A DNA stretch of 64,000 nucleotides from Microbacterium sp. Root61 (GTDB lineage Bacteria; Actinomycetota; Actinomycetes; Actinomycetales; Microbacteriaceae): positions 3,045,713-3,109,712 of the forward strand of contig NZ_LMGU01000001.1 in NCBI RefSeq assembly GCF_001427525.1, in the 5' to 3' direction. The position numbers and the translations under genes are program-made. The notes below the pieces were generated by a model, which worked only from the letters and a program-made list of their open reading frames with translations, made no database searches and was not told the origin of the DNA. Below are positions 1 through 7,627 of this stretch, piece after piece (within the stretch, counting starts at the first letter, position 1; every line of letters starts with the position of its first letter).

Positions 1-159
1 TCCGGTGGGACCGACCTCGCCGTGCTCGTGCGCGCGCTGCCCGAAGCCGCCGATCTCGATGTCGACGACCTCCTCGACCCGGCGCGCTACGTCGGACTCG
101 CTCCCCGACTCGTGGATGCCGCGCTCCATCGCGCGGTGCAGAAAGGCATTCGTCTGTGA
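1..159 (+). CDS. pcaB: 3-carboxy-cis,cis-muconate cycloisomerase, C-terminal end (partial)
   Basis: Only the last 52 residues are in the window; the 5' part lies upstream. The frame is open from base 1 and ends in TGA at 157-159. The tail reads ARYVGLAPRLVDAALHRAV, which resembles the conserved C-terminus of PcaB and other fumarase/aspartase-superfamily lyases (usual form YtGlApalVD). PcaB cyclises 3-carboxy-cis,cis-muconate to 4-carboxymuconolactone in the protocatechuate branch of the beta-ketoadipate pathway. The stop overlaps the GTG start of pcaD by GTGA, so the genes are co-transcribed and probably translationally coupled. The identification rests on the short tail plus the pcaD-pcaC neighbours. 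Confidence 0.8.
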   Translation, partial: SGGTDLAVLVRALPEAADLDVDDLLDPARYVGLAPRLVDAALHRAVQKGIRL

Positions 160-917
160 CCGTTCCGTCCCTCACGCTCACCTCGCTGGGCGGTGCCGCT
201 GACGCGCCGCTCGTCGTACTCGGCTCCTCCCTCGGCACCTCGTCGATCCTCTGGGAGGACGTCGCACCGGCCCTGGCTGCGGATTACCGCGTGCTCGCAT
301 GGGATCTCCCCGGACACGGCGCGTCACCCGCCGCATCCGACTCGTTCTCGGTCGCCGACCTGGCCGATGCCGTCGCCGACACGGTCGGCGAGCCGTTCCT
401 GTATGCCGGAGTCTCGCTCGGCGGTGCCGTCGGGCTCACGCTGGCGCTGCGGCATCCGTCGCTCGTCCGTCGCGCGGCGATCGTCGCCTCCGGCGCACAG
501 CTCGGCGAGCCGTCCGGTTGGCACGAGCGCGCCGCGCAGATCCGGGCGCAGTCGACCTCGAGCGTCATCGTCGGTTCGGCGCAGCGCTGGTTCGCGCCCG
601 ATTCGATCGCGCAGCGGCCGGAGCTGTCCGGGCGTCTGCTGCACGCGCTGCAGGACGCTGACGACGAAAGTTACGCGCTGTGCTGCGAGGCGCTCGCCGC
701 GTACGATGTGCGTCCGTCGCTCGGGGAGATCCGGATGCCGGTGCTCGCCGTCTGGGGCCAGTTCGACGCCGTGGCCCCCGAGGCCAAATCCGTCGAGATC
801 GCCTCGGGTGTGGCATCCGGTTCGATCGTGGAGATCGCGGATGCCGCGCATCTTCCCCCCGCCGAGCAGCCGGTCGCCACGGCCGCGGCTCTGCTCGACT
901 TCTTCCAGGAGGCATGA
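156..917 (+). CDS. pcaD: 3-oxoadipate enol-lactonase
   Basis: This 253-aa alpha/beta hydrolase opens 3-oxoadipate enol-lactone to 3-oxoadipate in the cytoplasm. The nucleophile elbow GVSLGG places the catalytic Ser at about residue 87. The acid is probably Asp204 in GQFD and the base His232 in DAAHLPP. The length matches stand-alone PcaD; in some actinobacteria PcaD is fused to PcaC, but here they are separate genes. The GTG start at 156 overlaps the pcaB stop by four bases, and the TGA at 915-917 overlaps the pcaC start, giving a tightly coupled pcaB-pcaD-pcaC run. No separate promoter is visible. Confidence 0.9.
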   Translation: MTVPSLTLTSLGGAADAPLVVLGSSLGTSSILWEDVAPALAADYRVLAWDLPGHGASPAASDSFSVADLADAVADTVGEPFLYAGVSLGGAVGLTLALRHPSLVRRAAIVASGAQLGEPSGWHERAAQIRAQSTSSVIVGSAQRWFAPDSIAQRPELSGRLLHALQDADDESYALCCEALAAYDVRPSLGEIRMPVLAVWGQFDAVAPEAKSVEIASGVASGSIVEIADAAHLPPAEQPVATAAALLDFFQEA

Positions 918-1315
918 TGCGACCCGCAGGCGAAGGACTCTCCGACGAGGAGCGCTACGACCAGGGCATGGCCGTGCGCCGCGCCGTGCTGTCGGACGCC
1001 CACGTCGACCGCTCCACGGCGGCCGCGACCGAGCTGACGGCGGAATGGCAGGACTTCATCACCCGCGTCGCGTGGGGCGACGTGTGGTCGCGCCCCGGCC
1101 TGGACCGCCGCTCGCGCTCGATCGCGGTGCTGTCCTCACTCATCGCGCACGGGCATCACGAGGAGCTCGCGATGCACCTGAGCGCCGCGCGCCGCAATGG
1201 CCTGACGCTGGACGAGATCAAGGAAGTCATCCTGCAGAGCGCCATCTACTCCGGCGTCCCCGCCGCGAACACGGCGTACCGCATCGCCGGCGAGGTCTTC
1301 GCCGGCGAGCTGTAG
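914..1315 (+). CDS. pcaC: 4-carboxymuconolactone decarboxylase
   Basis: This protein of 132-133 aa belongs to the carboxymuconolactone decarboxylase (AhpD-like) family and converts 4-carboxymuconolactone to 3-oxoadipate enol-lactone, the PcaD substrate. Family features visible are WGDVWSRPGLDRRSRS near residue 52 and the helix with HGHHEELAMHL followed by EVILQSAIYSGVPAAN. Two in-frame ATG codons (914 and 917) compete for the start. The one at 914 overlaps the pcaD stop as ATGA and is preferred. A longer open frame to 680 is an antisense-like overlap with pcaD and is not used. The next gene, pobA, is convergent with only a 38-bp gap and no strong terminator hairpin. Confidence 0.9.
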   Translation: MMRPAGEGLSDEERYDQGMAVRRAVLSDAHVDRSTAAATELTAEWQDFITRVAWGDVWSRPGLDRRSRSIAVLSSLIAHGHHEELAMHLSAARRNGLTLDEIKEVILQSAIYSGVPAANTAYRIAGEVFAGEL

Positions 1316-1353
1316 GCGCGGGGCGGCTCGGTTCGACCAGCGCGACCCCGCGG

Positions 1354-2538
1354 CTACCGGCCGTCGAGAGGCCAGCCGGTGTACGCCTCCGCGAGGTAGC
1401 GGCGGCCAGACTCGGACTCCACCACGGAGCGCAGCTCGCCGAGCTGGCGCAGGCGGTCGAAGTCCGAGGCATCCGGGGCCACGTGGAGCATGCTCGTCAT
1501 CCACCAGGAGAAGTGCTGCGCCTTCCAGATGCGGCGCAGGGCCTTCTCCGGGTACTCCTCGAGCAGCCGCGCGTCGCCCTCGAGCAGCAGCGCGCGGAGA
1601 GCCTTGTCGAGCAGGATGACATCGGCGACGGCGAGGTTCATGCCCTTCGCGCCGGTCGGCGGCACGGTGTGCGCAGCGTCTCCGACCAGGGCTACACGTC
1701 CCTTCAGCAGCTCGTGGGCGACGAAGCTGCGGAAGCGCAGCACGTCACGCTGGAAGATCGGACCTTCGGCGAGGGTGTGCCCATCCACGCGCGACTGCAG
1801 ATCATCCCAGATCTGCTGGTCGCTCATCGCGTTCGGGTCCATCTCGGGGTCGCACTGCAGGTACATCCGCTGCACGGTGGCGCTGCGCTGGCTGATCAGC
1901 GCGAAGCCGTTCGGGGAGTTGCTGTAGATCAGCTCGTCCGAGCTCGGCGGCGCTTCGCACAGGATGCCGAACCACGCGAACGGATACTCGCGGAAGTAGC
2001 CGCCCGTCGAGGATCCGGTGACGGCCTCGCGGGCGACGCTGCGGGAACCGTCCGCGCCCACGACGAAGTCGGCCTCGATCTCGAACCGGTGCCCCGCGGC
2101 ATCCGTCGCGATCACGCGCGGTCGATCGGTGTCGGCGCCCTCGACGCGCTCGGCCGTGACGCCGAAGCGCAGGTCCTGCCCGGCCTCCAGGCGCACGGCG
2201 ATGAGGTCCTTCAGCACCTCGTGCTGCGGGTAGAGCCAGACGCCGCGCCCGACGAGCTCGGCGAAGTCGATGCGGTGGCCTTCGCCGGCGAATCGCAGCT
2301 CGATGCCGTCGTGGCGGCTGCCGACGCTGCGCACGCGGGGGGATGCCCCGGACTCGTCGAGGATCTCGACGGTGCCCTGCTCGAGGATGCCGGCGCGGAT
2401 CGTGCGCTCGATCTCTTCGCGCGAGCGCTGGTCGATCACGACGGACTCGATGCCGGCGTCAGCGAGCAGATGGGCCAGCAGCAGTCCGGCAGGGCCGGCG
2501 CCGATGATTGCGACGCGGGTGCGGACGGTGTCGGTCAT
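1354..2538 (-). CDS. pobA: 4-hydroxybenzoate 3-monooxygenase
   Basis: This 394-aa class A flavoprotein hydroxylates 4-hydroxybenzoate to protocatechuate using FAD and NAD(P)H, feeding the pca pathway. The FAD-binding GAGPAG lies at residues 13-18, and the second FAD motif GDAAHTVPPTGAKGMNLA is near residue 285, both standard for PobA. The length equals the usual PHBH size of about 394 aa. The start at 2538 is preceded by a good AAGGAG ribosome-binding site; the frame remains open further upstream, but that extension looks unlike the family. The GTTC-AATGA-GAAC palindrome upstream could bind the nearby IclR regulator. Neighbouring pcaBDC genes converge on it. Confidence 0.93.
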   Translation of the reverse strand: MTDTVRTRVAIIGAGPAGLLLAHLLADAGIESVVIDQRSREEIERTIRAGILEQGTVEILDESGASPRVRSVGSRHDGIELRFAGEGHRIDFAELVGRGVWLYPQHEVLKDLIAVRLEAGQDLRFGVTAERVEGADTDRPRVIATDAAGHRFEIEADFVVGADGSRSVAREAVTGSSTGGYFREYPFAWFGILCEAPPSSDELIYSNSPNGFALISQRSATVQRMYLQCDPEMDPNAMSDQQIWDDLQSRVDGHTLAEGPIFQRDVLRFRSFVAHELLKGRVALVGDAAHTVPPTGAKGMNLAVADVILLDKALRALLLEGDARLLEEYPEKALRRIWKAQHFSWWMTSMLHVAPDASDFDRLRQLGELRSVVESESGRRYLAEAYTGWPLDGR

Positions 2539-2612
2539 GACGTCTCCTTCGACGGTTCGGGATGCTTCGACCAGTGTGCCGCGCGGGGCGGGGGTCTCGG
2601 TCGAAGATTCCC

Positions 2613-2625
2613 GTTCAATGAGAAC
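2613..2625. promoter_or_regulatory. Candidate operator upstream of pobA
   Basis: GTTC-AATGA-GAAC is a perfect 4-5-4 inverted repeat 75 bp upstream of the pobA start. IclR-type regulators of aromatic catabolism bind short palindromes of this kind. Assignment to the IclR gene at 2989-3744 is inferred from position only. Confidence 0.35.
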
Positions 2626-2779
2626 CCAGATGGTTCCGCGTTGGCTGAGCTGCCCGCTCAACTGCGAGGAGTGCGGGCGACACGCCGCTGGATGGGTGCA
2701 CGCCTGCGGCGTGTCGCGGTCTGGGGCCGCAGTTGGGTACGGCTTGCGGGTGCTCGCTCGGCTCCGGGCCGCCGGTCGG

Positions 2780-2785
2780 TATGGT
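2780..2785 (+). promoter_or_regulatory. -10 box TATGGT, probable leaderless promoter
   Basis: TATGGT ends six bases before the ATG at 2792. The spacing implies that transcription begins at or next to the start codon, a pattern repeated at many genes in this window. Confidence 0.5.
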
Positions 2786-2791
2786 CGGAGC

Positions 2792-2968
2792 ATGGATGCC
2801 CGCACGCCCTTCTGGTACATCGCAGTGCTCTTGATCGTCGGCTTGGCCTTCACGGTCTACACGCCTGTGCTCCAGATGGGCGGCTTCGGGCTCGCCCTCA
2901 TGGCCATCGGCGCCGCTGCCATCGGCGCCGCGCTGGTGCTGATCGGCATCCGTCTGGCCAAGCGGTAG
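2792..2968 (+). CDS. Small two-helix membrane protein, unknown function
   Basis: This 58-aa protein starts with MDARTPFWYIAVLLIVGL and has two hydrophobic segments (about residues 8-26 and 31-52) ending in a basic tail RLAKR, so it is probably an inner-membrane hairpin with both ends inside. I recognise no family. There is no Shine-Dalgarno sequence, but a -10 box TATGGT sits six bases before the ATG, consistent with leaderless translation; this picks the ATG at 2792 over upstream in-frame starts. It lies between pobA and the IclR gene and is on the opposite strand to both. Nothing in it indicates a link to aromatic catabolism. Confidence 0.6.
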   Translation: MDARTPFWYIAVLLIVGLAFTVYTPVLQMGGFGLALMAIGAAAIGAALVLIGIRLAKR

Positions 2969-2988
2969 CGACGCCCGTTTCGGCCGGA

Positions 2989-3744
2989 TCAGCGCCGGTC
3001 GGCGGTGAGGGTGGAGCGGATGCCGGCCGCGGCATCGCTCAGCGCGGCGATGGCGCCCTCGGTCGGGGCTGTGCGCGGCAGCACCACCGACAGGGCGGCC
3101 ACGACGGCGCCGGACCCGTCGCGCACCGGCACGGCGACGCCGGTCGAGACCGACTCGATCGAACCCGGTGCCACGACATATCCCACGCGGCGGATGTGCG
3201 CGAGGGTGCGGCGGAGGGTCGCGGCATCCGTGATCGTCTCGGGGGAGATGCGCGCGAGCGGCGCGGTCAGCACCCGCTCCTGCAGCTCGGTGCTGCCGAA
3301 GGCCAGCAGCACGAGGCCGGACGACGAGGCGTGCAGCGGCAGCCGCCCGGCGACCCGGGTGATGTTCGCGCCGGAGTCAGGGGAGGAGAGCCGTTCGAGG
3401 AACAGTGCTTCGTTCTGCTCCAGCACGGCGAGCTGCGTGTGCTCGCGCACGGTCGCCTGGACCCGCTCCATGTACGGCATCGCCGCCTGACGCAGTCGCA
3501 GTGCGTGCGAACCGCGCAGCGCGAGCTCCCACAGGCGCATGCCGAGGCGCACCCGTCGATCCTCGTCGCGCTCGAGCAGGCCGGCCTCGACGAGGGCCTC
3601 GACCTGACGGTGGGCGGTGGCGGAGGGCAGGCCCGCGCGGCGGCCGATATCCGTGGCCGACTGGACGGTGCGCTCGGTCGTGAACGTGTCGAGGATCCGC
3701 ACGATGCGGTCGGTGACCGAGTCCCCGGAGGGCGAGTTCGCCAT
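2989..3744 (-). CDS. IclR-family transcriptional regulator
   Basis: This 251-aa protein has an N-terminal winged helix (VTDRIVRILDTF... LPSATAHRQVEALVEAGLLE, about residues 10-65) and an IclR effector-binding domain (about 80-250) that includes ARISPETITDAA and the usual ending with GIRSTL. IclR proteins of this size control aromatic acid catabolism (PobR, PcaU, PcaR). It lies 450 bp upstream of pobA on the same strand and divergent from the thioesterase gene, so a PobR-like role is plausible but not shown. The start at 3744 (MANSPSGDS) leaves the expected short N-terminus; the frame extends upstream to 3867, through the divergent promoter, which is unlikely to be coding. Confidence 0.85.
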   Translation of the reverse strand: MANSPSGDSVTDRIVRILDTFTTERTVQSATDIGRRAGLPSATAHRQVEALVEAGLLERDEDRRVRLGMRLWELALRGSHALRLRQAAMPYMERVQATVREHTQLAVLEQNEALFLERLSSPDSGANITRVAGRLPLHASSSGLVLLAFGSTELQERVLTAPLARISPETITDAATLRRTLAHIRRVGYVVAPGSIESVSTGVAVPVRDGSGAVVAALSVVLPRTAPTEGAIAALSDAAAGIRSTLTADRR

Positions 3745-3792
3745 GGAATCAGCGTGGCACAGTCCGCCGGCTGCACCCTGACATGGACGACG

Positions 3793-3827
3793 GGCGGATG
3801 TTGGGGCATCCGCCTGCCCCCTAGGCT
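3793..3827 (+). promoter_or_regulatory. Hairpin and leaderless promoter of the thioesterase gene
   Basis: GGCGGATG (3793-3800) and CATCCGCC (3807-3814) form a perfect 8-bp inverted repeat with a 6-nt loop. The -10 box TAGGCT (3822-3827) follows and lies six bases before the GTG start at 3834. The repeat is in the usual place for an operator between the divergent IclR and thioesterase genes. Confidence 0.45.
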
Positions 3828-3833
3828 GGCGCC

Positions 3834-4838
3834 GTGACCGCCCCGATCTCCGTCTCGGCCCCTGCACGTGATGACCGCATCACGATGCGCTTCCTCGCGA
3901 CACCCGCCGACACCGCCGCCGGCGGTCGCTCGGTCGCGGCCGGCAGTGTGATGGAGTGGATCGACAAGGCCGGGTACGCCTGCGCGGTGGGCTGGTCCGG
4001 CGCGTACTGCGTCACGGCCTACGTGGGCAACGTCCGCCATCGGCGCCCGATCGCCCCGGGCGGTCTCATCGAGGTGCAGGCGCGGCTGGTCCACACCGGG
4101 CGCAGCAGCATGCACGTCGTGGTGACGGTCTCCTCGGCCGAGGTGAGTGCACGCGCCTACACCCCGGCGACCACCTGCATCCTGATCTTCGTCGCGAAGG
4201 ATGCCGACGGCCGCCCGACGGCGGTGCCGGCCTGGGAGCCTCGCACCCGCTCCGACCGCAAACTCGCCGTCGGCGCCCTCGAGCGCATTCCGGCCCGCAC
4301 CGAGATCAAGCGGCTCATGCTCGAGGAGGAGTACACGGACGCCTCCGCCGCACCGCGCAGCGTGCTCCGGTTCCTTGTGCCGCCCGGAGTCGTCAACTGG
4401 GGCGGCAAGGCTCACGGTGGCACGGTCATGCGCTGGATCGATGAAGCGGCTTACGCCTGCGCGGTCGGCTGGATGGGAGTTGCGGAGAACGCCGACCACG
4501 CGATCGCCGTGTACTCCGGCGGCATCCACTTCTTCGCTCCGGTCCGCATCGGCGACATCGTCGAGGTCGATGCGCGCATGCTGTACACGAGTGCGCACAG
4601 CATGCACATCAGCACGCGGGTCTCGACGGCCGACCCGCGGACACCGCACGTGAAGACGCTCACCACGCTGTGCATGAGCGTCTTCGTCGTTCCGGGAGCC
4701 GCGGGCGTCGCCCTGCCCGTCCCGCAGTGGGAGCCGGTCTCCCCCGAGGATGCCCGACTCCACGAGCACGCGCGCGAGATCATCCGACTCCGAGAGGACA
4801 TCGTCCCCATCGCGGCGTCCCTGGCGCTCGAGCCGTAG
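3834..4838 (+). CDS. Acyl-CoA thioesterase with two hotdog domains
   Basis: This 334-aa protein is an internal duplication of the acyl-CoA hydrolase (YciA/ACOT-type) hotdog fold. Domain 1 (about 15-150) contains AAGGRSVAAGSVMEWIDKAGYACAVGW and domain 2 (about 180-310) contains NWGGKAHGGTVMRWIDEAAYACAVGW; both have the G-x-V-M-x-W-I-D-x-A core helix. Such enzymes hydrolyse acyl-CoA esters to free acid and CoA; the chain length preferred here is unknown. The GTG start at 3834 follows a TAGGCT -10 box by six bases, so the mRNA is probably leaderless. The gene sits between pob and pca genes, which suggests but does not prove a role in clearing CoA esters from aromatic catabolism. Confidence 0.85.
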   Translation: MTAPISVSAPARDDRITMRFLATPADTAAGGRSVAAGSVMEWIDKAGYACAVGWSGAYCVTAYVGNVRHRRPIAPGGLIEVQARLVHTGRSSMHVVVTVSSAEVSARAYTPATTCILIFVAKDADGRPTAVPAWEPRTRSDRKLAVGALERIPARTEIKRLMLEEEYTDASAAPRSVLRFLVPPGVVNWGGKAHGGTVMRWIDEAAYACAVGWMGVAENADHAIAVYSGGIHFFAPVRIGDIVEVDARMLYTSAHSMHISTRVSTADPRTPHVKTLTTLCMSVFVVPGAAGVALPVPQWEPVSPEDARLHEHAREIIRLREDIVPIAASLALEP

Positions 4839-4860
4839 CCCGCCCGCCCGCCCGCCCGCC
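4838..4860. repeat. (GCCC)5 tetranucleotide repeat
   Basis: Five GCCC units plus GCC directly follow the thioesterase stop codon. Slippage here would not alter a protein. Just downstream, CCTGTC (4859-4864) and GACAGG (4895-4900) form a weak inverted repeat. Confidence 0.7.
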
Positions 4861-4949
4861 TGTCACGAACGACGGGTCGGAAGCAGCGATTTGCGACAGG
4901 CGAGTCGGTAAATGGGTCGGTGGGGCTTCCTCAAGCGAGATCGCTGCGC

Positions 4950-4996
4950 TATTCTCACCGTAGAGCGAACAGACGTTCGCACAGCGAACACAGGAG
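4950..4996 (+). promoter_or_regulatory. pcaIJF promoter, operator and ribosome-binding site
   Basis: A TATTCT -10 box (4950-4955) is followed by GCGAAC-AGAC-GTTCGC (4965-4980), a perfect 6-4-6 inverted repeat, and by a third GCGAAC at 4984-4989. CAGGAG (4991-4996) is the ribosome-binding site, six bases before the GTG at 5003. The operator lies at or just after the expected transcription start, so bound regulator (probably the IclR protein PcaR encoded at 7628-8395) would more easily repress than activate. No good -35 box is visible. Confidence 0.6.
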
Positions 4997-5002
4997 TTGC
5001 GC

Positions 5003-5761
5003 GTGATCGATAAGACCCTGACGGATGCCGCGGCCGCCGTCGCGGACATCCCCGACGGCGCGACCGTCATGATCGGCGGCTTCGGCCGTGCGGGTCAGCC
5101 GGTCGAGCTGATCGACGCCCTCATCGCGCGCGGGGCCCGGGACCTCACCATCATCAACAACAACGCGGGCAACGGCGACACCGGCCTCGCCGCACTGCTG
5201 GCCACCGGCGGCGTGCGCAAGATCGTCTGCTCGTTCCCGCGCCAGAGCGACTCGTGGGTCTTCGACGGCCTGTACCGCGACGGCAAGATCGAGCTCGAGC
5301 TGGTGCCGCAGGGCAACCTCGCCGAGCGCATCCGCGCCGCGGGCGCGGGCATCGGCGCCTTCTTCAGTCCCACCGGTTTCGGCACCGAACTCGCCGCGGG
5401 CAAGGAGACGCGCTCGATCGACGGCCGCGACTACGTGCTCGAATACCCCATCCGTGCCGACTTCGCCCTGATCAGTGCTCTGAAGGCCGATCGCTGGGGC
5501 AACCTCGTGTACCGCAAGACCGCGCGCAACTTCGGTCCGATCATGGCCTCCGCCGCGACCACGACGATCGCCCAGGTCGACGAGGTCGTCGAGCTCGGCA
5601 CGATCGACCCCGAGACGGTCGTCACGCCCGGGATCTTCGTCAACCGCGTCGTCGCGGTGGGGGAGCGCCCCTGGCTCGCGGACGGCGAGTTCGTCGGAGG
5701 CGTCACGCTCGAAGGCGCGCCGCTGGATGCGGCATCCGATTCCGCCCAGAAGGAGGCGTGA
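5003..5761 (+). CDS. pcaI: 3-oxoadipate CoA-transferase subunit A
   Basis: This 252-aa subunit, with PcaJ, transfers CoA from succinyl-CoA to 3-oxoadipate. The family I CoA-transferase N-terminus is clear: VMIGGFGRAGQPVELIDALI followed by LTIINNNAGNGDTGLAALL, and the block with FFSPTGFGTELAAGKETR is typical of subunit A. The GTG start at 5003 is favoured over an in-frame TTG six bases upstream because CAGGAG at 4991-4996 is then correctly spaced. The stop is two bases before the pcaJ ATG, with an AAGGAGG ribosome-binding site inside the end of pcaI, so the two subunits are coupled and probably made in equal amounts. Confidence 0.93.
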   Translation: MIDKTLTDAAAAVADIPDGATVMIGGFGRAGQPVELIDALIARGARDLTIINNNAGNGDTGLAALLATGGVRKIVCSFPRQSDSWVFDGLYRDGKIELELVPQGNLAERIRAAGAGIGAFFSPTGFGTELAAGKETRSIDGRDYVLEYPIRADFALISALKADRWGNLVYRKTARNFGPIMASAATTTIAQVDEVVELGTIDPETVVTPGIFVNRVVAVGERPWLADGEFVGGVTLEGAPLDAASDSAQKEA

Positions 5762-5763
5762 CC

Positions 5764-6426
5764 ATGGTCACCCGCATCTCCCGCGAAGAGCTGGCCGCGC
5801 GCATCGCCGGTCACATCCCCGAAGGGTCGATCGTCAACCTCGGGATCGGAGCCCCCACCCTCGTGGCCGACTTCCTCCCCGAAGGGCTCGAGATCATCCT
5901 GCACACCGAGAACGGGATGCTGGGGATGGGCCCGAAGCCCGCGCTCGGCGACGTCGACCCCGACCTCATCAACGCCGGCAAGCTGCCCGTCTCGGAGCTG
6001 ACCGGTGCCGCGTTCTTCCACCACGCCGACTCATTCGCGATGATGCGCGGCGGTCACCTCGACGTGTGCGTGCTCGGCGCGTTCCAGGTCTCGGAGTCGG
6101 GCGATCTGGCGAACTGGTCGACCGGCGCACCCGGTGCGATCCCGGCCGTCGGCGGCGCGATGGACCTCGCGATCGGCGCCAAGGACGTCTACGTCATGAC
6201 CGACCTGCTCACCAAGCAGGGCGAATCCAAGCTCGTGGCGGCCTGCACCTACCCGCTCACCGGTGTCGGCTGCGTGACCCGGGTCTACACCGACCACGCG
6301 ATCTTCGACGTGACCCCCGACGGCCTTCGCGTGCGGGAGGCGTTCGGCGAGAACACGGTGGAACAGCTTGAAGAATTGACCGGACTTTCATTGACGGATG
6401 CCGCGGCATTGGGCGAGGAGAACTGA
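5764..6426 (+). CDS. pcaJ: 3-oxoadipate CoA-transferase subunit B
   Basis: This 220-aa subunit carries the catalytic glutamate of family I CoA-transferases in the motif HTENGMLGMGP (Glu near residue 46), which forms the enzyme-CoA thioester. Other conserved parts are VNLGIGAPTLVADFLPEG at the N-terminus and FQVSESGDLANWSTG in the middle. It forms a complex with PcaI and activates 3-oxoadipate for thiolysis by PcaF. The strong AAGGAGG site at 5751-5757 fixes the ATG at 5764. The pcaF gene begins two bases after the stop (TGACATG), so pcaI, pcaJ and pcaF are one transcript. Confidence 0.94.
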   Translation: MVTRISREELAARIAGHIPEGSIVNLGIGAPTLVADFLPEGLEIILHTENGMLGMGPKPALGDVDPDLINAGKLPVSELTGAAFFHHADSFAMMRGGHLDVCVLGAFQVSESGDLANWSTGAPGAIPAVGGAMDLAIGAKDVYVMTDLLTKQGESKLVAACTYPLTGVGCVTRVYTDHAIFDVTPDGLRVREAFGENTVEQLEELTGLSLTDAAALGEEN

Positions 6427-6427
6427 C

Positions 6428-7597
6428 ATGACCAGCAGCTACATCTACGACGCGGTGCGCACTCCGTTCGGGCGCGCCGGTGGTGCCCTCTCGGGAGTAC
6501 GCCCCGATGACCTCGCCGCCCTCGTCATCAAGGCGACCGTCGAGCGCACCGGCATCGACCCGGCGCGCATCGGCGACGTCGTCTTCGGCGCCGCCAACCA
6601 GTCCGGCGAGGACAACCGCAACGTGGCCCGCCTGGCCGCGCTGTTGGCCGGGCTCCCGACGACGGTCACGGGCGTGACGGTCAACCGTCTGTGCGCCTCC
6701 TCGATCGAGTCCGTCATCCAGGCCGCCCGCACGATCGAGACCGGCGACGCCGAGATCGTGCTCGCCGGTGGGGTGGAGTCGATGAGCCGCGCTCCGTTCG
6801 TCGTGGAGAAGTCGCCGCGCCCGTGGCCGTCGGTGGGCAACCAGACGATGTGGAACACGTCGATCGGTTGGCGCATGACCAACAAAGCGTTGCCGACGCA
6901 CTGGACGGTCAGCAACGGCGAGGCTGCCGAGCAGGCCGCCCGGGAGTGGAGCATCTCGCGGGAGGCGCAGGACGCCTTCGCGGTGCGCTCGCACCACTTG
7001 GCCGCCGAGGCGTGGGCCGCCGGGATCTACGACGGCGAAATCGTGCAGGTTCCCGGAGCGGAGCTCGCCCGCGATGAGGGCATCCGCGCCGACAGCTCGA
7101 TGGAGAAGCTCGGCGGCCTCAAGGCGCTGTTCGCCGCCGACGGCAGCGTCACGGCCGGCAACTCCTCGCCGATCAACGACGGCGCTTCGGCTGTCCTGCT
7201 GGCGGGCGAAGGCGTGCTGCCGGGCGAGCCGCTCGCGCGCATCGCCGGTCGCGGCGTGCACGGCGTCGACCCCGATCAGTTCCCGATCGCGCCGGTCGAG
7301 GCCGCGAACAAGGCGCTCGCCCGTGCCGGGAAGACGTGGGCGGATGTCGACTTCGTCGAGCTCAACGAGGCGTTCGCCTCGCAGGCGCTGGCGTGCCTGG
7401 CGGGCTGGCCCGACCTCGACCCAGAGAAGCTCAACATCCATGGCGGCGCACTCGCGATCGGCCACCCGCTCGGCGCGTCCGGCGGTCGCCTCATCGGCCA
7501 CGCGGCGCACGAGCTGAAGCGTCGCGGCGGCGGTGTCGCCGTCGTCACGGCCTGCATCGGCGTCGGCCAGGGTCTTGCGATCGTCCTGGAACGCTGA
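6428..7597 (+). CDS. pcaF: 3-oxoadipyl-CoA thiolase
   Basis: This 389-aa thiolase splits 3-oxoadipyl-CoA into succinyl-CoA and acetyl-CoA, the last step of the beta-ketoadipate pathway. The nucleophilic Cys is residue 89 in VNRLCASSIE. His346 lies in GGALAIGHPLGASGG, and the second Cys is residue 376 in TACIGVGQG, so all active-site residues are present. The length fits bacterial PcaF/PhaD-type thiolases (about 390-400 aa). The ATG at 6428 lies just after the pcaJ stop, and the gene is followed at 31 bp by the divergently unrelated but co-directional regulator pcaR. The pathway context is the reason for choosing PcaF over a general acetyl-CoA acetyltransferase. Confidence 0.92.
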   Translation: MTSSYIYDAVRTPFGRAGGALSGVRPDDLAALVIKATVERTGIDPARIGDVVFGAANQSGEDNRNVARLAALLAGLPTTVTGVTVNRLCASSIESVIQAARTIETGDAEIVLAGGVESMSRAPFVVEKSPRPWPSVGNQTMWNTSIGWRMTNKALPTHWTVSNGEAAEQAAREWSISREAQDAFAVRSHHLAAEAWAAGIYDGEIVQVPGAELARDEGIRADSSMEKLGGLKALFAADGSVTAGNSSPINDGASAVLLAGEGVLPGEPLARIAGRGVHGVDPDQFPIAPVEAANKALARAGKTWADVDFVELNEAFASQALACLAGWPDLDPEKLNIHGGALAIGHPLGASGGRLIGHAAHELKRRGGGVAVVTACIGVGQGLAIVLER

Positions 7598-7627
7598 GAC
7601 CGCGCGGCCGTCGGGCAGGATGAGTCG

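Noticed and set aside
193..3837. A 1214-codon open frame on the plus strand crossing pcaD, pcaC and antisense to pobA and the IclR gene
   Set aside because: It is a high-GC shadow: the product is Arg/Pro-rich with no domain, while the other frames encode clear families.
4838..4860. (GCCC)5 as a phase-variation switch
   Set aside because: It follows a stop codon and lies about 90 bp upstream of the -10 box of pcaI, so slippage has no evident effect on a reading frame or promoter spacing.
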